From assembly GCA_038503035.1 (NCBI GenBank), contig JAVSML010001008.1:687164-751163 (forward strand): a DNA stretch of 64,000 nt. The letters run 5' to 3'. Source of the DNA: Crocodylus rhombifer. Its lineage: Eukaryota > Chordata > Crocodylia > Crocodylidae. Each line of letters starts with the position of its first letter. The first letter of the stretch is position 1. Under the pieces are notes generated by a model. The model searched no databases. It saw only the letters and a program-made list of their open reading frames with translations, and was not told the DNA's origin. Positions 10,856 through 24,202 of this stretch are shown piece after piece. Position numbers and translations under genes: made by a program.

Positions 10856-11369
10856 TTACTCACGCTAGGCTCTACAACTTAGTAAAAACACGCCCCCCAC
10901 ACACACCCATTCCCTCCCCTGCCGACCCAGATCTGGCCCACTGCCCCTCCCCACCCTCCCCAGCACTCCAGATCCCTGCTCACTCCTCCCCCTCTCCCCC
11001 CCAAATACTTGTAGTTGCCTCCAGTGTCTGTCCTGGAGGAGCAAGCAGGGAAGGGTTAACGTACAGGAAAGGATTAACCTGCCCTCCCAGCAACTGCCAC
11101 TGCCCCTGAATCTCTTTGGGATAACCTTTCCCTGCCTGCTCCCCTGGAACCATCATCAGGGACAGCCACAAGTAAAGGGGGTGGGGGGGTATAGGAGGAA
11201 ACCTGAGGTCAGGAGGGGAAGCCCCTGGGGAGAGAGCAGAGCAGCCTAGAATGGGCGGGGGGAATCTTACCTTTCAGTCCTTCAGGACTGTGCTGGCTTG
11301 AAGTAGGATTGCTCCACGCTCAAGCTAGCACTAGCACCCATCAACATTTGAGCATCTTAGAGTAACATG
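10856..11369. mobile_element. TIR-bounded DNA element with internal inverted repeat
   Basis: The left end GTTACTCACGCTAGGCTC (about 10856) pairs loosely with the right end, whose reverse complement is GTTACTCTAAGATGCTC (about 11353-11369). Inside is a 23-bp inverted repeat, 11038-11060 against 11120-11142, matching at 20 of 23. The right portion (CTTACCTTTCAGTCCTTCAG, then GCTCCACGCTC and CATCAACATTTG) recurs at 32.5 kb, so this is a dispersed family. The interior is GC- and C-rich without a gene. Confidence 0.5.
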
Positions 11370-13394
11370 TAACAAGGCCCTTTCTTTGGCACTTTGGAAA
11401 AAATTCAGAACCTAAATGGCTGAAGAACAGCAATGACAAAGAATTAGCATTTGACATGAGTTGTTTACTCATCTCCCTTGCAGAGCTGCTGTATCAGGCA
11501 CATGAACCAGGCCCATCCAGAGAGAGATGCATTTACATTTTAAAAGAATGATACATGGCTTTACAGTCTCTTGGGGGAAGGACATTGTTCATTGTGGAGG
11601 AAATTTTAGAGATGGCATCTTAGGGCTACTGGATTAGCATTCTTCACATCTGAAAGAAGTTGTAGACATTATGTGGGTTCCCTGAAAATCCAGTGGGTGA
11701 TGCATATAAATGGCTAAATAATAAAATGTACTTGGGCTTTGCCTGGAGAGTATGATGGGTCTTCAGTTTTTTTCTGGAGCAGAGGGAGACTCTGGAGTCC
11801 CTCAGCTAGAAAGCTGGGTGACTGAGCCTAAACTGCATTCTTGGATTTAGAATGCAGGGCAAGAATAGGTTATTGTTCTGATATTTTTATTCTTTTATAT
11901 GTATCTCAATATATGGTTACTGGGTTTTTATGCTTATTCTAGTTGTTAAGAAATCTTTTGTTTGTTTGTTTAATTCACTTATTATCAGCGTTAACTGGGA
12001 TCTCAGAGCACATCACCATAGAAGTAATCCTCTTTTCCAGAAGGGAGGGATCTATCTTTTCTAAGTGCATGACTGGAAAAGAGTGTTATTCTTCTAGCTG
12101 GCAGGATCCGCACTGCTAAGAGCTGACAAGGTCTGGGTGAGACGGGTATAGCTCAGGCTCCATAATTCAGGAAGGTGACCTTTGGCGCATTGCAGTCTGT
12201 TCTTGGTGGTCAAAGCAGCAGAGAGGGGTTTGGAGCCAAAGAGTTCCCCTGGAGGTGTGAGAACCCTTGGAAAGCATGTCTCAGAAGTGCACACAACCGC
12301 ACTGGGGGTTCTGGACATGTCAGAGGCCCCATGTCTTTCATTTTGCTGATCCTATGACATGTGAACTCCATAGAATGCAGTCTTGTCATTCACCACCTTG
12401 GATCATCCCCCCTTTTGCCACAGAATCATGGGATCTCCCCAGCCAATGGGAGAAGCAAGATTGTTTCATGGTGAACATACGAATAACTATGAAAGTCACA
12501 TTGTGCAGAAGATTTTTTTTTAATTAATGCATTCAGTGCACTTCTCTTTAGCTTGTGATATAGCAACTGTAAGGCTCCTCCAGGACTCAGCAAAAATATG
12601 AGCTATCAGTGAGTTTTGCCATATTAATTTGGTATTGCAGTTACTGAAATTTCCCTCCAGGGTATAATCTCTCTCAGGAAGGATTCTTTGCACTGAATAT
12701 TAACTAAGATACAGAAAAGTCCTGCTTATTATTCCATTTGCCATCCAGCAGCAATACTAGTAATCTTATTATGTTTGTGAAAGCCATTACCTAGTTATAC
12801 TGCCATTTATAACAGGAAGTAGAATATAAAGACCTATAAGCACACCTACATGCATGTATAAATATCCTCTCCTATGTGCAAGTGTGTTCAAAAGAATACG
12901 GACAAGACGTAACATAGGATGGCACGTGACAGCCCCCAGGTAACTAGTTGTCAAACATCCAGCATGTATTTTGGCACCTGGAGAGCTTGCTTATTTGAAG
13001 AGTATACTAAATTGGTCAAAGGCAGATTATATTGTAAGGGAAGCCCACACTGTAGACATGCTTAATGTAACTCGTAGAAGTTTTTTGCATACTCCTTCTG
13101 TCTATTAATGACAGATTTTTCCCTTGTGTTATTTATGGAGCCCTGTTATCAAATGTTGATTTTTATTTTTTATGTTTTAGTGGTTGACACCTTTCAATAA
13201 ATTTTGTGTCCTGCCTTATTCAAACTGTGAGATCAACTTCATTTGTAACTTCAAAAAAAATTTTCAACTCTTATGATGCTTATTATATATTTTTAAAAAC
13301 ATTTTAACAAAATCGTTCTAAAAAGGGAAAGGGCATGGATAGTCAGTTTCAGCAAAAAATAACAAGAATAGAAGTGGTATTATAGAAAAATAAA
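11370..13394. other. Spacer, nothing recognised
   Basis: Two kilobases with short scattered frames only. No repeat termini were recognised. Confidence 0.45.
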
Positions 13395-13505
13395 ATCGTA
13401 GAAAATTAGGATTGAAAGGGGTCATTGTCCAACCCCCTGCTCAAAGCAGGACTGTATCTAACTATATCATCCCAGCCAGCTGTAAGCCAGCTCAACTATA
13501 TCATC
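13395..13505 (-). mobile_element. CR1 3' end fragment
   Basis: The minus-strand CR1 tail begins with TCGTAGAAAATTAGGATTG and continues with CCAACCCCCTGCTCAAAGCA and CATCCCAGCCAGC. The segment AACTATATCATC is duplicated shortly after (about 13459 and 13494), a small local rearrangement. Confidence 0.85.
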
Positions 13506-14927
13506 ATATGGAAGAAGACACCCCATGATGGGGTCTTTTGGAGGGGAAAATGGAAGAGGCACAACAAAGATGCAGTCATTCAACATATTAACACTGGTGA
13601 TATTTACGATACCAATGTGGGTTACATTAGCATCCAGAGCAGGCATGGCACGCTAACCCTCTCCAGAAAGCTATCTTCGGCAGCTGTTATTACAGAGGCT
13701 CACCACTAGGTGACAGGAGCTACTAATAGCCTGTAAGTCTTCAAATAAAGGGGTATCTAGGCTGAAACCTACTAGAGCTGCAATCACAAAACTTCCCCAC
13801 TAAGGTATAGCTAATTTTGATTTGTCTTCCCAGTAAGTAACTTTCATGTGATATTGAGTGATTTTTGTTGCGGTAGGGCTGTATCCCGTGTGTTGGTCAC
13901 ATATTTATATCAGTGTGATGCCACATGACATTTGGTATAAATGTGTTATGTGTCTTCATGTAGAGACCCTTGTATGGAGGAGGAAAGTAATGAAAAGGAA
14001 TACATACAAAGTCCCTGGCATAAGGGAAAGAATAGGAGACACAATATAGAAGAAGGGGAATATCAGGAACAATTGAGCCCTGGCAAATGACAGAGAGGTA
14101 ACCAGAGGGATGTAATTCCCCTAGCATGTGAGAGAGAGAGACCTGGTTTGAGTGAAGAATCACATGGTTCCCTGAATTAGCAAGAAACTGCAGGGTGCAA
14201 TATAAGATTTTGTTGTCAGTGAATGGAGCAATAAACACCCTGGTGTGTGCAACGATTTTGGCCTACAGGAGCAATGAAGTGGGCAACCCCCTAGCAATTC
14301 TCTTCCAGTATTGGTTATTGCTAGAACTTTTCTTTGTTTTGCAGAATGTTAATACAACTCGAGTATTAAATGAGTCTTGTTTCAGGAAACAGCATGTACT
14401 GATTTGCTCAGCCATGCTGGGTTCCCGTTATTCCATAATGCTTATGTTGGATTCTGATACATAAAAGGTGGTCTCGGTATGTATGAGTACCAGGACCTCA
14501 AAGAAACTGAAAAATTCTTTTAATTCCTGGGGCAGAAAAAATGGTCAACAAGAGCTCTGTCTTTCAGGGATGATGGATGGAGAACTCTTCTTCTGGCCTT
14601 TTCAGCTTTGGCATTTCGTATCCTTTTATCTTACCTATCCGCTGTCATATTTAGACTTATTACTGTCATGTAAGATTTGTGACTATGACTGTTCATAACT
14701 AAAACCTACTATACAGCACAATTTGACCTCTTCCCAATGAAACGCTAAAGCTGAAATAGAAACACTTTGTATGTGTTTGCCTTTTAAAGAAACTGTACAT
14801 TTATGCACTGAAACACTTTGCTGAATATTTCAGCACCCAGATGCATTTCTACCCTCTTTAGTTTATTGGATTAGCTTAATCGTGCTTTCCTTACAGTTCC
14901 CGATAGGCTTCAAAGTGAGATATGAGC
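13506..14927. other. AT-rich spacer, nothing recognised
   Basis: Contains a purine-rich patch (GAGAGAGAGACC at about 14131) and frames of up to 113 codons at 13897-14238 without family resemblance. Confidence 0.45.
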
Positions 14928-15100
14928 ATAATGGTTTTCAACCTGTGGTCTACAGACCCCTGGGGATCCACAGGCTATGTCTAAGGGGTCTAGAAAATAT
15001 GACTATAATCAATCAAAAGTATGTGAATACCCACACTTACAATTCAAAGGGGTCTGCACCTCCATTCAAAATTTCCAAATGAAAATTTCCAAATGAAATC
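14928..15100. repeat. Interspersed DNA repeat with GTGGTCTACAGACCCC palindrome
   Basis: The sequence GGTTTTCAACCTGTGG followed by TCTACAGACCCCTGGGG, GGGGTCTAG and later GGGGTCTGCACCTCC has the layout of a common vertebrate non-autonomous DNA element that normally ends in the reverse complement of GGTTCTCAACC. The right terminus is missing. A 14-bp tandem (AAAATTTCCAAATG twice) lies at about 15068-15096. Confidence 0.45.
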
Positions 15101-18100
15101 ACTGATTTTGCATCAATTCCACAGAGGTAAAGAATATGTTTTATTTGGGGAGAGAAAAATAATTTGAAATTACCATCTACTGCACAATCAATCTCCTACT
15201 TGACCTTATATTCCCTAAAAGAATTATTTAAAATCATGCATGGAAATTGTTGTGTTATTCCCTACTAGAGCAAAGCTCTCTGAGTAGAAACCCTGGAATT
15301 ATCAGGTACTGTCAGTTTATTAAAAGGTTTGTGCAACGTACTGGGTGCCTCCAAGGATTTATTAATGGGATGTAGATCTTTATGCCCCTAATGGCCATAG
15401 ATACACACAAACAACTTAACTGTCCAAAGTGAATCTGTTGTTGTTACATTTGGAAAACAGAACAGAACAAAAAAAAACAAGCTGAAAACTCAGGACAGGG
15501 TCCTTAGAAGTGACATAACCCCCAAGGGTAAATTATACTCCTGGATGAATTGGATTTACTTGCAATTCAGGCACACTTTCAAGAGTCTTAAATGCATTTT
15601 TTTATACAGGCCCATCCCTACTTTAGCTGCAGCTGCCTTCCTCACTTTGCTTTGCACCATGTTAAACCAAACTGCATTGTTTAATTTTCCTGGTGACTGG
15701 ATGTCATCTCCTCACTTGAAATTCTGGGACACATCCAGATTCTTTCCTCTGCTTCACAGAAAATGGCAGCCAGCCTGGGTGTGATAACTTTCAGTCTCTC
15801 CCCTCCTGTCCCCCAAAGCATCTCTAGCATCAGCCCTCCCGTGAGCCCAGGCTGCACCCATCTACACACTGTGTGCTCAATTCCATATCCAGGCACACCA
15901 AACTCAGAATTCAGTTTCATGAAACAGCTGGCTGTTCATTAATTATAACAATGTTTCTTGAGTTGTTCACACAGACAGAAGAGACAGAAATGGCAGTTTC
16001 CTCCACCAGTGCACACACCATAAATGAACTATTGCAGACTTCTGCTGCCAGTTTATACTTGTACCTGCTCACTTCCCATGACTGGAGATTATTTATAACC
16101 TGGCAGAACTGGACCATTTCTTTGTGGGAGGTAATTTGAATCTGAGATCCAAGCAGTGCTCCAGCTAATCTCTGACATTACAGAGGATGGTTGGCTTGTC
16201 ACCGGTTCCCAAAGAGGTGTCTGTGTCTCTCCACCAGGGGTGCAGACAGAAGTTCAGCTCCCCGCTGTAACTGAGAAGCGGGGAAAGGGAGCAGAGAGAG
16301 CTCATTCTAGGGGTTCCCTAGCTGGCGCTGGAGTATATGGTGGGTGAATTGGAGCGCCCCCCCCCCCCCCCACCTCATGGTTCCTCTTGGCTCCAACCCT
16401 TGTGAAATGAAGATTCAGATTTTTGCCCAATCCGTCATTTTTGAAGTGATCTGCAGCCCTGCACTTGTTTGGTCATAGCTATAGACCACTTTCTGTGACC
16501 AAATCCGGCAAAAATTGTCACTTCTGTCTTTACCCTAGGATTTTTGTAGGATCCCTGGATGAATTATTCTGATGAGCAAGAGCTATCTAATGGGGTTTCT
16601 CCTAGCAAAAACTTTTTTTCATGGTTTGACCAGCAACGTGTCGACCGAGGGTGGGCTTGCCTGTGGAAGCACAAAAGCACATGCTGCTGACATGTCTATT
16701 GGCACCCCACCGTTTGCCTGCATACCGGGACTGTTCATTGAACAGAGCGCACTCCAGGGAACGCACTACCTCAGTTCACAAAAGATGCAAATGGAGTCAC
16801 TCCTCCCTGCTGCAAACAGCAAGTGGCAGGGTAGAAAATCATTATCTATCCTGTTTTCTTCTACATTTCTTGAGGATCTTTTTCTTCCTTTAAGAGTTAA
16901 GGAATTAATATGGGTTTAACATGTATATCAGACTAACTTTTATATATAGCAAGATAGTTTGAAATAACCATTACGTTTTCTATTCTAGCGAGCTCATTCA
17001 CAGCACATAAACCAATTGGCCTCTTCTATTTTTTAATTGCTAGAGATGTTCAGAAAATCATTTTACAAATGCAGTGTTTCAAAGGGCTTTGTAGTCTGTG
17101 TGGTTGTTACAGATCTCTGTCAAGGTTGTAGTGACATGAAAGCTAAATATTTAACTACTCACCTCTTTTCCATTAATCACTGTGTTGCCAGAAAAAGGCC
17201 TTTACAGAGATAAATGACTAGCATCAGAGAAGTATGGTGCAGGAACACAATGGGAAGCCTCTGCTATCTCAGTACAGCCAGTTATCATAGAAAGTCTTGA
17301 GAGAGAGGTTCTTTTAAAATGCAATTAGGAAATAACTTACACTAAACATTAAATATTTATAGTTATTTCTGCATTTTTAAGGCTTTATCTGCAGTTTCAT
17401 GCACGTTGGTGTATGTAAAACAACAAGTACTGTGTACATATGCTGAGTTTGTTTGATATTGTCTGATTTTTAGAGGATCGGGCCTGAATCTATAACACGA
17501 GTTCCAAGAAGAAAAGAGTTGTAAATCTCACATTATGCTTTCAAGCCCGAATGTGGTAATTTATGTTCTAGTCCCTATTCTTGAGGCCAAGTGGGCAAGA
17601 AAATGAGTCAAAAGGAGTTAAGATTTTTCCCCTGTCGTGTTTGGCTCTGGGAGTACATGGGACTTGAAGCTGTACAGCGCACTAAATGTGGGAAGGATGC
17701 TCATAGTACACTATGAATATGCTGTCTGCCACTGAAAGTCACTGTTAACTTCTGTATCCCTGCATTTAAAACAGTGCTTCGCCATGGGTATTGCCAAAAT
17801 GCTGTTCATTTTAACACACAGGAAATGCTAGAGGCTTCTTACTTCCTATGCTTTGAATATCAGGGAGGTAAATGTTTTCCTGCCTATCAGGATGATGCAG
17901 AAGACATATTTCTGTTGTCCTCTTTAAGATTTCTCTTAATGTTTTTAATTTAAAGGAAAATAGTTCATATGTGAAGCCTTTCTGCCTTGAGGTACCAGTG
18001 CCATTAAAGTAGCCTTTTAGCTGGATTCTGCAGAGGCAGTTGTTCTTAAAGCCTTTACTTCAGGGTAGGCACAGGAATGTAAGGATCTACCCATAGTGAA

Positions 18101-18868
18101 ATTGGAAGCAGTGCTTCTATTTAGGCAAGCAGATGATTCCTGGCTTACTCCCCTGCCCCTTCTCCATGTAAAATACTAGAATAACTCATCTACAATATTG
18201 TCAATTGGCTAGGAGCAAGTATTCCAAGGTGGCTCCTAAACCTTACCCATCGTAGTCACTTGTCAGTCTAGTAAGACAGCAGTTCATAACCTTGATATTT
18301 TTCAAATGAGAAATAAGATGGCTGTTTTTGCTGGTTGAAACTACTAGTGGCAATTCTTTTTGACATATCTTCAAGCAAGTAGTATTTTGTAGACTTTTGT
18401 TGTCTGACTTCTTTCAGAATAATTTATTTTTACTGTGTCTGTGTATATATATATGCATTTACATCAAAGCATATAATCTGTGCCAACTTTCTAATAATAA
18501 TCTACTATACCAAGCCACTGCATTCACCCGAGTTGAACTATGATGTAAAGAGTGTGGGAGCTGTTTGCTCATATTGTGTTTTATTCCTTCACCATTGAGG
18601 GTAGACTTTCCCCGCCTTTCTTGCTGTCACCTCCCTACCATTACAGCTACCTATGATAGGGTTGCTGTTACAGCCATTCTGCTTTTCATGTTTATTCAGA
18701 TAAAGATCCTCAGCCATATGAGCTACAGGCCTCTGGAGCATGTCTAAATCCTAAATCCTCATGGGGATTTACATGTACTCCTGAAGAATCCAGAAATAAG
18801 CATCTGAGTGCTTTAAAATTCCAGGGGAAGGTGGTTACTGAGGCCTTCATGGTCACCCTGTGCACATA
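15101..18868. other. Spacer with a poly-C tract
   Basis: Mostly AT-rich DNA with no gene. A run of 15 C lies at 16357-16371. A short alternating TA tract lies near 18446-18455. Frames of 80-115 codons at 15545-16919 show no protein family features. Confidence 0.45.
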
Positions 18869-19757
18869 GGCCAGGTACAGACATTACACTTTTACGGGTA
18901 TAAGTGCTCGGAAATCAATCTAAAACCATAATGGTACAGAAGCTTAGTGCACAGAGACTAGTTTAAAAATGGCAGAACCCAGTCTAAGATAGACCTGGAT
19001 CAATGTGTACTCAAACTTAATCAATTTAGGTTACACCAGTACATCAAACTTCTGTATCAGATAGCCTATCAAGGTAGGTCTCTGTCCTCCAGCATCCTAG
19101 TTCCCTTTTCAGCTTCTACCCTGCTCTGCAACTCCCTGATTGCACAAGGCACACTAGCACTTGCCCCACACTTAGCTACTTTTGCTGAGCATCCAGCTGG
19201 CTCTGACAGCAAGCTCTTAGAGAGCCAAGGCAGCACAGTGGCTGCCAATGACATAGCAGTGGGAAGAGGTATGCTTGGCCATGCCCTGCAGCTCAGTCTG
19301 GCTTCCTGGGGCTGTGGCTGCCCACAGGGGCATTGGGGTCCCTGGGTGGGTGTAGAGAATCTCACCCAGGGGCCCCCATGTTCCCATGAGCAGGTTTAGC
19401 CCCAGGGAACATGACCACAGTTGCCTCCACTGCCTGCCTGCAGTTGACAGATGCCTGTGGCTGATGATGGGGGTGGAGAGGAGGGGAGTTGTGCTTGCTC
19501 ATGTCCAGCAGCCAATCAGGGGTGGCCCAGCTGCTTGGCTATGCTCACCAGTCTCTGGGAGCCCACTGGGAGGCATGCAGGAGTGCCCCTAACCTGCTGG
19601 CCTTGCCACTGCAGGCAGCCTTCATGTTACCTCCCCCTCCTCCAAAGGATAAATGTGTGCTCTGTTTACTCCTGAACTGACTTATACGTCTTACAGGAAC
19701 CCATGTAAACTTGACTGATTCCACTTCAGGCTTTTTGAACATCTGTACTTAGCCTTA
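18869..19757. mobile_element. DNA transposon-like element with TACAGACATT termini
   Basis: The left edge AGGCCAGGTACAGACATTAC at about 18869 is mirrored by the right edge near 19757, whose reverse complement is AGGCTAAGTACAGATGTTC. The last about 36 bp (CACTTCAGGCTTTTTGAACA then TCTGTACTTAGCC) is also the right end of the copy ending near 20532. The middle is GC-rich with overlapping meaningless frames on both strands. No duplicated target octamer was found. Confidence 0.55.
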
Positions 19758-20149
19758 GTTCCATTCTGTAATGACTTTGCTTTGAGGCATTCATATGCTT
19801 CACTGTTTTACCACCACACAGCTCTGGGATAAATCCCAGAAAGCAGACTCTACATACTGAGTGATTATATAGGTTTTGATTAGTACTGCAGACTCATGAT
19901 TTCCTTCAATGTGTCCCTCTTGGGAAGCTTCTTTTTGAAATCTGTACATTTCTCACAACCAAGAGCAAAAACACAAGGCTTCTTTGCTCTTAATCGGCCC
20001 TACTTTCTAGTCAAATGAAGGATGGGAGGGAAAATGTAGTGCTCTTGCCTTAGTCTGTCAGAGTAAGAACAACTGAAGAAGGACAACTGAAGATAACAGA
20101 GCTGATAAATGCACTATCAAGTGACGGTTATCAAGTGCCTAGTCACAGC

Positions 20150-20532
20150 ATCCTGCCAGGGCCTGTCACGCCCCCCCTCAGCTCAGCATGTGGATTGGAA
20201 AGGAGGGCTGCTCTAGCGCTCTTCCCCTGGCTTCTAGCCTGAGCCACTGCAGCATTTTTTTCAGTCCAGAGGGAATGTCTGTACTGTTACAAAGTGATTT
20301 AGCTTAGCCAGGGTAGACTAACCTGCAAAGATTGAATCAATTCGAGCACCTACATTGAACACCTTCAAGAGTAAATTGGATGCTTATCTTGCTGGGATCC
20401 TATGACCCCAGCTGACTTCCTGCCCTTTGGGCAGGGGGCTGGACTCGATGATCTCCTGAGGTCCCTTCCAGCCCTGATGTCTGTGAAATCTATGAAATTC
20501 AGATTCAGGTTTTTTGAATGTCTGTCCCTAGC
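20150..20532. mobile_element. Second copy of the TACAGACATT-ended element, split by CR1
   Basis: The right end CAGATTCAGGTTTTTTGAAT then GTCTGTCCCTAGCC (20499-20532) matches the right end at 19722-19757. The left part, up to about 20338, is similar in composition and contains GGGAATGTCTGTACTG. The two parts are separated by a CR1 tail at 20339-20498. The left boundary is approximate. Confidence 0.45.
20339..20498 (+). mobile_element. CR1 3' end, plus strand
   Basis: Text runs GAGCACCTACATTGAACACC, AATTGGATGCTTATCTTGC, CCTTTGGGCAGGGGGCTGG, ACTCGATGATCTCCTGAGGT and ends ATCTATGAAAT. The same order, reverse-complemented, is at 59022-59170, so both belong to one CR1 subfamily. It is a short 5'-truncated insertion inside the DNA element around it. 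Confidence 0.93.
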
Positions 20533-20535
20533 CAA

Positions 20536-23500
20536 AGGATTTCTGATATCTACCTCAAGATGTTATTAAAAGTATAGAGTGGAAGTTTTTTGGGTCTCCT
20601 AGCTTTCATTCATGTGAATTTCTTTTACATCTAATCTTAATGCTGATTTTCCTGGATTTTTTAAACTTAACTTCATCTTAATTTATGAACATGCATTCCA
20701 TCTTAACGGTCTTTTTTTTTTTTTTGGTTCAGTAATGCACTGTTGTAGTGACTAAATAGAAAGGGTGTGGCGTGAAATTAGGTCCACTTATGGGTCAGTG
20801 CTGTTGCTTTTCTGATTAAAAAACACCTATAAATAGATTAAAAAGTAATTACAGGCATCTTTTAAAATTTAGTGTTAGTGGTACTTCCACACTATAATGT
20901 CTTACCAGATAGAAAGTAAAGGAAGTGTTCGTTTTCTGTTAAATGTCAAAAACATATTCGTTTCCAAATATATTTAATCAATATTGACTTCTGTGTGCCT
21001 TCAGTAATAGCCCACTGAACATTTTTTTAGGTTGGCAAAAATTATGATGAATGAATGGAAATTTAATAATAGATTTTACTTTAAATCTGCAATATTCTGG
21101 AAATGAAACACTTGTTCTGTGACTTTTGTCTCCAGATGACAAGAAAAAATACTGCGCCTTCTGGATAACATCATTCATTTCCCATTTTCTGTCTGCTTAA
21201 CCATTTCCTACACCATCACAGTTTATTCCTTATCTGTATATGTTTGTTAAATATATGCTAGCAAAGTATATGTCAAATATCTGCTAGTAAATGCAAAAAA
21301 AATTAAAAATTCTCTCCAAGTTGATAAGCTAATTATCTGATTATGCCAGTTAAAAAAATAAAAACAGTATCATACCTGAAGGTGTCAGAAAATATTTTTC
21401 ACAACTCCCAAATCTGCTAAATTTTCACTTTTCTAAATAATTTCAAAATCTCAATGCATATGCATTGACAGATTTCCTGAAATGTTAAATATGCTTCAGA
21501 TGCCACTGTAGCTGAAATAAATAGCGGGCATCACAGCTACACATCAAAGCAATTCAGAATAGCTTTATACCATGTTCTCTAATTATGCACGTTACTTTTT
21601 TGAGATGTCTTACTTCCTTGCAAGTTCTTTCTTTACACTCAATATATGAAGATAAATGAAAAAGTAATTGACATCCATGAGCTTAAATGCAGTATGAATT
21701 ATTCTTTTCCTCTTTGAAAAAGAAAAGTGGATTAGAAAACTCAGTTATCAATATCCATTTCGCTTCTGCTGAAAGAATTTCAGAAAAAAATGGAAAATGC
21801 CACTTTCTTATTGCTGCTTAATATGACATGCTACCATGAACCAGTCAGTTAGATTATCTGATTACCATAAATATTTTAAACATTCTTTTCAGCAGTTACA
21901 GGTCTAAACATATGGAAAAATGTACAAAAATATTCAAGATTTGAATGTGCATTTTTTGTGCATCATGTCCCTGATAGTTTTGACATTTTTTCTTTTTTTA
22001 ATCTCATCTTTTTGTAATACTTGTCCTGAGAGAAGTTGCAGTGGCCCTTGTCCAGCCAAATAATAGCATAAAGAAGCAATACATCCAAACCTCCCAGAGC
22101 TCTTCCCTTTTCTCAAGGCAGGTCCAGACTCCCTTGGAAGGAGAGATCAATGCTTCTTGCAATTTGTATGGCAAGGATACAAACAGACACATTTGTAGAT
22201 CTGGAAACCTTTTAGGAAGAGGGGAAAACATTTTTTAAAAACATTTTGATATTAGTAGATTACTGCTCTTGGAAAGCATTTATAATGTTGTGCACATAAT
22301 ACCAGAAGAAATTAATTGGACCCCCCAATAGTAGAGAGGTTAGGAAAAATAGAAAACCAAAACGTGTGCTTAGAACAGCATTTTATCCATGCATGAATTA
22401 GAACTTTGTTCTAAATTAAGCAACTATAAACAATATTGACTTAAGCATTACTAGCATTGGTAAACAGCCTTAAATCGTCTCATAGAGCATGTTAAAGAAA
22501 GGGTTTACAATGTAACAAAACCAAGAGCTGAAAATCTTTGTTATCTGATTGCTCACTTCAGAAAAGTTCATGTAGTACAGCAAAGTAATATCATGGCAGA
22601 TGAATTAATCACAACTTGATATTGCTTTTATTCAGCTATATGAGCTGAATATCAAATAAATTAAATTCCATTCAAGATTTTTCAGCCTTGAGTTTGATAT
22701 TAATGTAATAGCAATCTGTTCTGTAAATAATTAATGCTGTGTGCATGTCTGTTTATATCACCTCTCCTAAATATAGCACACATTTTGCTGAAAAAAACTC
22801 ATAACACTGTATTTGCTTATATTTCATCATATATGCAAAGGCTTGTCTAAACAGTTTTTGTCTACCTCTTCTGCTCTATCTTGATACAATTGAAGAAGCA
22901 GACCTTCAGTTGTTTCAGTATAAACATGTTTATATATGTATTGCAATATGCTAACTTATTAATGGATATAAGCAAAAGTAAGTAAAAATCACACCCCTAA
23001 CCAAAATAGGGGGCCCAAAACATCTAAGCAGACCAGGCTGAATATGCATGTGTAGGTACTTTATAGAAGTAAGTGTATGTATAAACATATGAATAAGAGT
23101 TTTGAATATGAGGAAATTGCAAGATTGGGGCCTTAGTTTTAAAGACAATGAATGAAAGATGGTATAACCACTGCAGAATTTACTTTGAATCAAATCTATG
23201 AGAGCTGGGTAGCAAAGAAACAAGATCAGTGTCTGTTTTAATGTTTTCTAATGAGCTGCTGCTATGTTTCAGAAAACACAGTATCATTGAATAGTTACTT
23301 GATGATGATCTAGGAATGCCAAAGGGTTCTCCCCTCCCCCCAACAGAACAAAAAAAAAATCTGATGTGTTTCAATCATCATCTCTCTCCATCTCCTGCAG
23401 AGGCGGTGAGCAGAATTGACACACCTGCATGATAGGTAGGTGACAAGGTAGTGAGACTCAAGTGGGATTTCTTAGAGCGTACACATCATTTGTGACTGAA

Positions 23501-23938
23501 ATTCATTAGGTTTCAGAAGGCTGGGAAAAACTATTAGAATAAGAATAAAGTGTGTACTGAAAGTAAGCAATGACACTAGGAAAGTGTATTTGAACTACAG
23601 GAAAGTCTACTGTGACTGAGAGAAAAAAAAACACATTTATTGCTGTGTATATCTGTCTATGTATCCTTGAAAAAGTTAGTAAATACATATGATATAATGG
23701 TTTAGTGTATGAAGGTTAGCATTGACATATGCAATTGAATACCAAGGTTTATTGATATATTCTGGTGTACAGTGTCTGTGTCTACCAATTGAGCACAGGC
23801 TGCTTTCAGATATAACATAGACAAGGGGCTTTCTACACTGTGAACCTTCTGGCCAGAGAATGTCTGTTGGTGAATGGCTATCCAGGAAACCATCAAAACA
23901 CATCTTCATCCATATGGTTTATGACACCTCGGTACAGT
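20536..23938. other. AT-rich spacer, nothing recognised
   Basis: About 3.4 kb of strongly AT-rich DNA with a long T-run at about 20711-20725 and no recognisable repeat ends or coding potential. Such stretches can hold conserved non-coding elements, which cannot be judged from one sequence. Confidence 0.45.
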
Positions 23939-24058
23939 AGGGCTGTGCAGAGCTTCAGTCCCTGATTCGATTCAGTGGAGATTCATCCTGATTCGGTGAC
24001 TGAATCTCCGAATCCAAATCAAATCAGGAAACCCTTTAATCCCTCTGAATTGAATTGG
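23939..24058. mobile_element. Half of a TAGGGCTGTGC foldback hAT element
   Basis: TAGGGCTGTGCAGAGCTTCA followed by CTGATTCGATTCAG and ACTGAATCTCCGAATCC matches the reverse complement of the right arm of the complete element at 31553-32378 (TAGGGCTATGTGAAGCTTCA and so on). Only this arm is present; CR1 sequence follows directly. Confidence 0.75.
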
Positions 24059-24059
24059 A

Positions 24060-24134
24060 ACCCATCAAGTTGCAGCAAGGAAAGTTTAGGTTAAATATTA
24101 GGGAGAATTTTCTCACTAGGAGGGTTGTAAAATG
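24060..24134 (+). mobile_element. CR1 internal fragment, plus strand, inverted against its neighbour
   Basis: The segment 24062-24132 is plus-strand CR1 sequence (ATCAAGTTGCAGCAAGGAAA, TTTTCTCACTAGGAGGG). It is the inverted counterpart of 24385-24455 in the adjacent minus-strand CR1. It lacks the CR1 3' end that normal insertions keep, so it probably arose by rearrangement. Confidence 0.75.
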
Positions 24135-24160
24135 CAAGAACAGGCAGGCTGGCTCCAACT

Positions 24161-24186
24161 CCCCCCCCCCCCCCAAAAAAAAAAAA
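24161..24186. repeat. C14-A12 homopolymer pair
   Basis: Fourteen C at 24161-24174 are directly followed by twelve A at 24175-24186, next to the junction between the two inverted CR1 pieces. Confidence 0.95.
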
Positions 24187-24202
24187 CAGGCCCCTCATCA
24201 AA

